This document shows, one piece after another, positions 24,286 through 27,189 of a stretch of DNA of 27,189 bases. Source of the stretch: an uncultured Pseudomonadota bacterium (GTDB lineage Bacteria > Pseudomonadota > Gammaproteobacteria > Burkholderiales > SCOH01); the NCBI GenBank assembly GCA_937863215.1, contig CALMFQ010000500.1, forward strand, positions 1 to 27,189, written 5' to 3'. Numbering within the stretch: position 1 is the stretch's first letter; each line of letters starts with the position of its first letter. A program made the translations under genes and the position numbers. The notes under the pieces are model-generated. The model was not told the DNA's origin. It did no database searches and saw only the letters and a list, made by a program, of their open reading frames with translations.

Positions 24286-24961
24286 ATTTCTCCGCAACGG
24301 CGCGCACGATATCCTGCAGCCGCTTCTTTTCGTCATTCAAGGCGTTGATTTCCTGATTGTCCGCCACGCTGCGATCGGCGCCGGCCGGGCCAAGTTCCTG
24401 CAATTTTTCCTCGATTTCCACCAGGCGGATCTTGGCATCGTTGAAGGCGCGGAAATCCGCGCCCCGATTCTTGCCGGCAACGTACGGCTGTGGCCCGGAC
24501 GGTTGTTCCAGCCCGCGGATGAACTCGGTCTGCAGCTGGATTACCTGTGACTGGCGATAGAAATACAGCAGCGGCAGGGCCAGCACCAGGCCGAAGGTAA
24601 GTATCTTGCGCCACAGCTTGATGCGCTCGGCATCGAGTTGCGACAGTAGTCCGTCGTCGTTGTCGAGCCCGATCCCGGCGCCGCTTTGCTGCGCTTGCGG
24701 ATGCGGCTCGGGCTGCAGCTTGCGGTCGATCAGCCGCGATTCGCCGCTGGCCAGACTGGCATCGTAAATCTGCCGCCGCACCGGGTTGGACAGCAGCGTG
24801 TAGGCGTCGGCAATCAGCTCCAGCCGGGCGTTTTTTTCGCTACCCTCGGGGCCGTCGCGGTTCAGCCGCACTGCGGTCTGGTAGGCCTCGTGCAGCTGCT
24901 CCGGCGTGGCATCGGGCGCCACGCCGAGAATCGCATACAGGTTTTTCGCCGCCGCCTGCAT
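24272..24961 (-). CDS. J-domain-like membrane protein lacking HPD
   Basis: The 229-residue protein begins with a J-like domain (7-67): LYAILGVAPDATPEQLHEAY, then IADAYTLLSNPVRRQIYD. The HPD tripeptide needed to stimulate DnaK is replaced by NRD (34-36) in VRLNRDGPEG. A Pro/Gln-rich linker (about 70-105), a single membrane helix (about 119-135, ILTFGLVLALPLLYFY) and a C-terminal coiled coil (about 170-225, EIEEKLQELG, INALNDEKKRLQDIVRAV) follow. The J-like part should face the cytoplasm and the coiled coil the periplasm. The gene lies 3 bp after the ABM-domain gene and overlaps the MEKHLA gene. A scaffold or adaptor role is inference. Confidence 0.82.
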   Translation of the reverse strand: MQAAAKNLYAILGVAPDATPEQLHEAYQTAVRLNRDGPEGSEKNARLELIADAYTLLSNPVRRQIYDASLASGESRLIDRKLQPEPHPQAQQSGAGIGLDNDDGLLSQLDAERIKLWRKILTFGLVLALPLLYFYRQSQVIQLQTEFIRGLEQPSGPQPYVAGKNRGADFRAFNDAKIRLVEIEEKLQELGPAGADRSVADNQEINALNDEKKRLQDIVRAVAEKYGRP

Positions 24962-24964
24962 GGC

Positions 24965-25297
24965 TCAGCTCTGTGTCGCCAGCGGCTGGGCGGGGTGGGC
25001 GAAGCCGCCGTCGCCATAGCTGCGCAACACTTGCGAGACGATCACCTGATAGCCGCTCAGCCATTGCTGGTAGCGTTGTTTGGCCGCCAGATGCTGCGGG
25101 TGGTTCATCAACTGGCGCAGGCCGGTTTCCGATTGCCAGTAATAGACATTGGCGATGCGGCCGGTTTTCGGGTCTTGCCACGCTTCTTCGCCGAGATAAC
25201 CGTCGGTCTGCCTGGCGGCAGCGGCGATCTGCGCATCCAGAGCGTGAAATTCGTCGTCGAACTGGCGGGGGTCGAAAATGAAGGTGGCCGAAATCAT
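24965..25297 (-). CDS. Antibiotic-biosynthesis-monooxygenase (ABM) domain protein
   Basis: This 110-residue protein starts MISATFIFDPRQFDDEFHALD and has a ferredoxin-like ABM/dimeric alpha-beta barrel pattern: GYLGEEAWQDPKTGRIANVYYWQ and LRQLMNHPQHLAAKQRY, with a histidine-rich core. Family members include small haem-degrading or quinone-forming monooxygenases, but many are uncharacterised stress proteins. The frame is open far upstream, but that overlaps the phosphatase gene. The ATG at 25295-25297, 5 bp past that gene's stop, is the natural start. Substrate unknown. Confidence 0.82.
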   Translation of the reverse strand: MISATFIFDPRQFDDEFHALDAQIAAAARQTDGYLGEEAWQDPKTGRIANVYYWQSETGLRQLMNHPQHLAAKQRYQQWLSGYQVIVSQVLRSYGDGGFAHPAQPLATQS

Positions 25298-25302
25298 GCT
25301 GT

Positions 25303-26106
25303 CTACTTGTTTACCTGTACCCACTGATACCACTGCTCGAACAGCTCCGGGTTCAGCGCCGCCACTGCCGAGCGGTGCCACAGCTGGTCGTCCCAGAAAT
25401 CGCGGTGATGGATGCTGCCAATCCTGCCGCCGGCTTCGGTCAGGATCAGGCAGCCGGCTGCGTAGTCCCACAGGCGTTGCCCGCCATGCAGGATCAGATC
25501 GAAACGTCCTGCAGCCAGCCAGCACCAGTCAAGCGTTGACGAGCCGATGTTGCGCTGGCTGCTGTAGGGGGCAACCGCCATCAGCCGGCTCGGCAATTTG
25601 CCCGGCAGATATTTCAGCTCGATGCCGGCTACCGCGTTGTGCATCGGCGGGGCAAAATTCTTCAGCGGCAGGCGCTCGCCATTGAGAAACGCGCCGTGCC
25701 CCTTGAGCGCGTAATACATTTCGTCCATTGCCGGGTTGTAGATCACACCCATTTCCGGCCGGCCATTGCGCATGAATGCCACCGACACGGCAAAGTGCGG
25801 CACGCCGTGGACGAAATTGGTGGTACCGTCGATCGGATCGACGCACCACATTCCCGCCATGCCCTGTTGCCATTCGGCTTCCTGCTCGGCGTCGCTCATT
25901 TCCTCGCCCAGCAGCGGTACATCCACCACCTGGCGCAGCTCGCGCGCCAGCGCTGCCTGCGATGCGATATCGGCTTCGGTAACCACGGTGCCGTCGTGCT
26001 TGCGCGCGTAGGCCACCTTGAGGAAGCGCGGCATCACTTCGCTCTGGGCAACGCGGCGCACCACGTCGATGGTGGCGTCGAGTATGTCGAGGTTCAGCTC
26101 AGGCAT
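25303..26106 (-). CDS. Inositol-monophosphatase-family protein
   Basis: This Mg2+-dependent, Li+-sensitive-type phosphatase of 267 residues has the metal-site motifs LLGEEMS (65-71), WCVDPIDGTTNF (87-98) and LWDYAAG (212-218). ALKGHGAFLNGERL lies between them. The family covers inositol monophosphatase (SuhB), 3'(2'),5'-bisphosphate nucleotidase (CysQ) and histidinol-phosphatase (HisN), and neither length nor motif settles the substrate here. It overlaps the thioredoxin-like gene by 8 bp and is followed 5 bp later by the ABM gene, so it is mid-operon. Confidence 0.9.
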   Translation of the reverse strand: MPELNLDILDATIDVVRRVAQSEVMPRFLKVAYARKHDGTVVTEADIASQAALARELRQVVDVPLLGEEMSDAEQEAEWQQGMAGMWCVDPIDGTTNFVHGVPHFAVSVAFMRNGRPEMGVIYNPAMDEMYYALKGHGAFLNGERLPLKNFAPPMHNAVAGIELKYLPGKLPSRLMAVAPYSSQRNIGSSTLDWCWLAAGRFDLILHGGQRLWDYAAGCLILTEAGGRIGSIHHRDFWDDQLWHRSAVAALNPELFEQWYQWVQVNK

Positions 26107-26665
26107 CGGCTTGCCACTTTATCGAGCAGCCGATGCTCGGCGTCTGTTCCGCCGGGCCGCTGCCGGTAGTGGCAACGTGCTGCATTGCCGCCAGCAGTTC
26201 GTGGCGATTGTCCGCGGGCGGCGGCAATTGCCGGCCGGTGCTGTCGAAACGGCCGCGATATTGCAATTCCAGCCGCTCGTTGTAGCCGAAGAAATCCGGC
26301 GTGCACACCGCGCCGTAAGCCTTGGCGACTTCCTGGCTGGCGTCGAGCAGGTAGGGAAACGGAAAATCGTGCTGGCGCGCCACTTCGACCATGTTATCGA
26401 AGCTGTCTTCCGGGTAGTCGGCCGGGTCGTTGGCCATGATCGCCACTACGCCGACGCCGTGTTCGGTCATCAGTGTGCGCGCATCGTCCACCAGCCGCGG
26501 CAGGATTGCATTGACGTAGGGGCAGTGATTGCAGATGAACATCACCAGCAGCCCGTTGGGGCCGCAGACATCGGAGCGCCGGTAGCGTTTGCCATCGACG
26601 CCGGGCAGTTCGAAATTCGGCGCGGGTAGACCGAATTCGCAAACGGGGGTCAGGGTGCTGACCAT
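26099..26665 (-). CDS. Thioredoxin-like / AhpC-TSA redoxin family protein
   Basis: This thioredoxin-fold protein of 188 residues starts MVSTLTPVCEFGLPAPNFELPG. The active site is FICNHCPYVNAI, with CNHC at 45-48. VVAIMANDPADYPEDSFDNM and the conserved YGAVCTPDFFGY follow. Proteins of this group are cytoplasmic redoxins of largely unknown partner. The ATG at 26663-26665 with GAGG 6 nt upstream is chosen; the frame is open to 27145 but that stretch is antisense to rsmE. It is the first gene of the minus-strand run ending in rapA and is divergent from rsmE at 66 bp. Confidence 0.92.
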   Translation of the reverse strand: MVSTLTPVCEFGLPAPNFELPGVDGKRYRRSDVCGPNGLLVMFICNHCPYVNAILPRLVDDARTLMTEHGVGVVAIMANDPADYPEDSFDNMVEVARQHDFPFPYLLDASQEVAKAYGAVCTPDFFGYNERLELQYRGRFDSTGRQLPPPADNRHELLAAMQHVATTGSGPAEQTPSIGCSIKWQADA

Positions 26666-26731
26666 GGAGAGCCTCGTGAATGCGCTAGAATGGGCAAATT
26701 TTATCATTTCTCGCGCCGGGTCTCGCTCAAA

Positions 26732-27189
26732 ATGCCGCGTTTTTATGTCGATTTGCCACTTGCTGCGGGCAGCATGCTCGATTTGCCCGAATCCGTGCTG
26801 CGCCACGTGCAGGTATTGCGCCTGCGCGAAGGCGATGCGCTGACGCTGTTCGACGGTCGTGGCGGCGAATATCCGGCAACGCTGACGGCGCTGGCGAAAA
26901 AGGCGGCGCAGGTGCAGCTTGGCACGCACCTGCCGCTGGAGCGCGAATCGACGCTGCGCCTGACGCTGGTGCAGGCGGTGTCGAGCGGCGACCGCATGGA
27001 TTACACGCTGCAGAAGGCGGTGGAATTGGGCATCGGCGCGATCCAGCCGGTGTTCAGCGAGCGCAGTGTGGTCAAGCTGGCCGGCGAACGCGCCGACAAG
27101 CGCATGGAGCACTGGCGCGGCGTATTGATCGCCAGCTGCGAGCAATGCGGCCGCAATAGCGTACCGGAGTTGTTACCGTTGCAGCCGTT
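26732..27189 (+). CDS. rsmE: 16S rRNA (uracil1498-N3)-methyltransferase, 5' part (cut by window end)
   Basis: RsmE methylates N3 of U1498 of 16S rRNA in the 30S subunit. The first 152 residues of an expected 240 or so are present: MPRFYVDLPLAAGSMLDLPE, then HVQVLRLREGDALTLFDGRGGEY of the PUA-like domain, and LVQAVSSGDRMDYTLQKAVELGIGAIQPVFSERSVVKL of the SPOUT domain start (in blocks). The knot region that binds SAM lies past the end of the window. The start codon at 26732-26734 gives the family N-terminus; the ribosome binding site is weak. The gene is divergent from the thioredoxin-like gene. Confidence 0.94.
   Translation, partial: MPRFYVDLPLAAGSMLDLPESVLRHVQVLRLREGDALTLFDGRGGEYPATLTALAKKAAQVQLGTHLPLERESTLRLTLVQAVSSGDRMDYTLQKAVELGIGAIQPVFSERSVVKLAGERADKRMEHWRGVLIASCEQCGRNSVPELLPLQP

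Noticed and set aside
26666..27145. N-terminal extension of the thioredoxin-like gene to 348 residues
   Set aside because: The extension is antisense to rsmE and not redoxin-like; the ATG at 26663-26665 has a good ribosome binding site and a family N-terminus.

Overview
This window looks like a chromosome segment from a betaproteobacterium. The evidence is the GC-rich coding sequence, the gene order dacA - dat - ybeD - lipB - lipA, the waaC-waaA pair, C5-pathway hemL next to hemJ, and a TPP riboswitch in front of thiC. The exact lineage cannot be fixed from sequence alone; Neisseriales or Chitinibacteraceae-like bacteria are a guess. I find no rRNA, tRNA, CRISPR, prophage, toxin-antitoxin or transposase gene. 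Most of the window is housekeeping.

Layout. 1-130: non-coding, with a strong inverted repeat; it resembles one copy of a dispersed repeat. 159-2921 (minus): a tight rubredoxin - M48 metalloprotease - hemJ - hemL run. 2999-4430 (plus): overlapping thiD-thiE. 4459-6230 (minus): sugar-nucleotide epimerase and WaaE-like glycosyltransferase, overlapping by 4 bp. 6231-6791: the largest gap, AT-rich at one end with a cluster of DnaA-box-like 9-mers, so an origin-like or DnaA-binding region. 6792-8992 (plus): waaC-waaA for the LPS inner core. 9040-10938 (plus): a membrane diguanylate cyclase. 10921-11903 (minus): a PCMT-like methyltransferase and a single-domain rhodanese. 12010-14065 (plus): TPP riboswitch and thiC. 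14144-16123: two poorly characterised exported or membrane proteins, convergent. 16272-20709 (minus): dacA, a GNAT acetyltransferase, D-amino-acid aminotransferase, ybeD, lipB and lipA. 20841-26665 (minus): a compact run of thioredoxin-like protein, inositol-monophosphatase-family protein, ABM-domain protein, J-like membrane protein, MEKHLA-domain protein and rapA. 26732 to the end (plus): the 5' part of rsmE.

How genes work together. thiC and thiD act in HMP-PP formation and thiE joins it to the thiazole; only thiC carries a recognisable riboswitch. lipB and lipA make the protein-bound lipoyl cofactor. waaC, waaA, the glycosyltransferase and the epimerase belong to surface glycan synthesis and flank the DnaA-box-rich gap. 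dacA trims the D-Ala-D-Ala end of peptidoglycan and the aminotransferase handles D-amino acids.

No clearly new multi-gene system stands out. The best leads are the origin-like gap (6299-6752), the repeat at the left edge, the riboswitch hairpin that can mask the thiC ribosome binding site, the 470-residue membrane protein with an internal duplication, and the J-like membrane protein that has lost its HPD motif.
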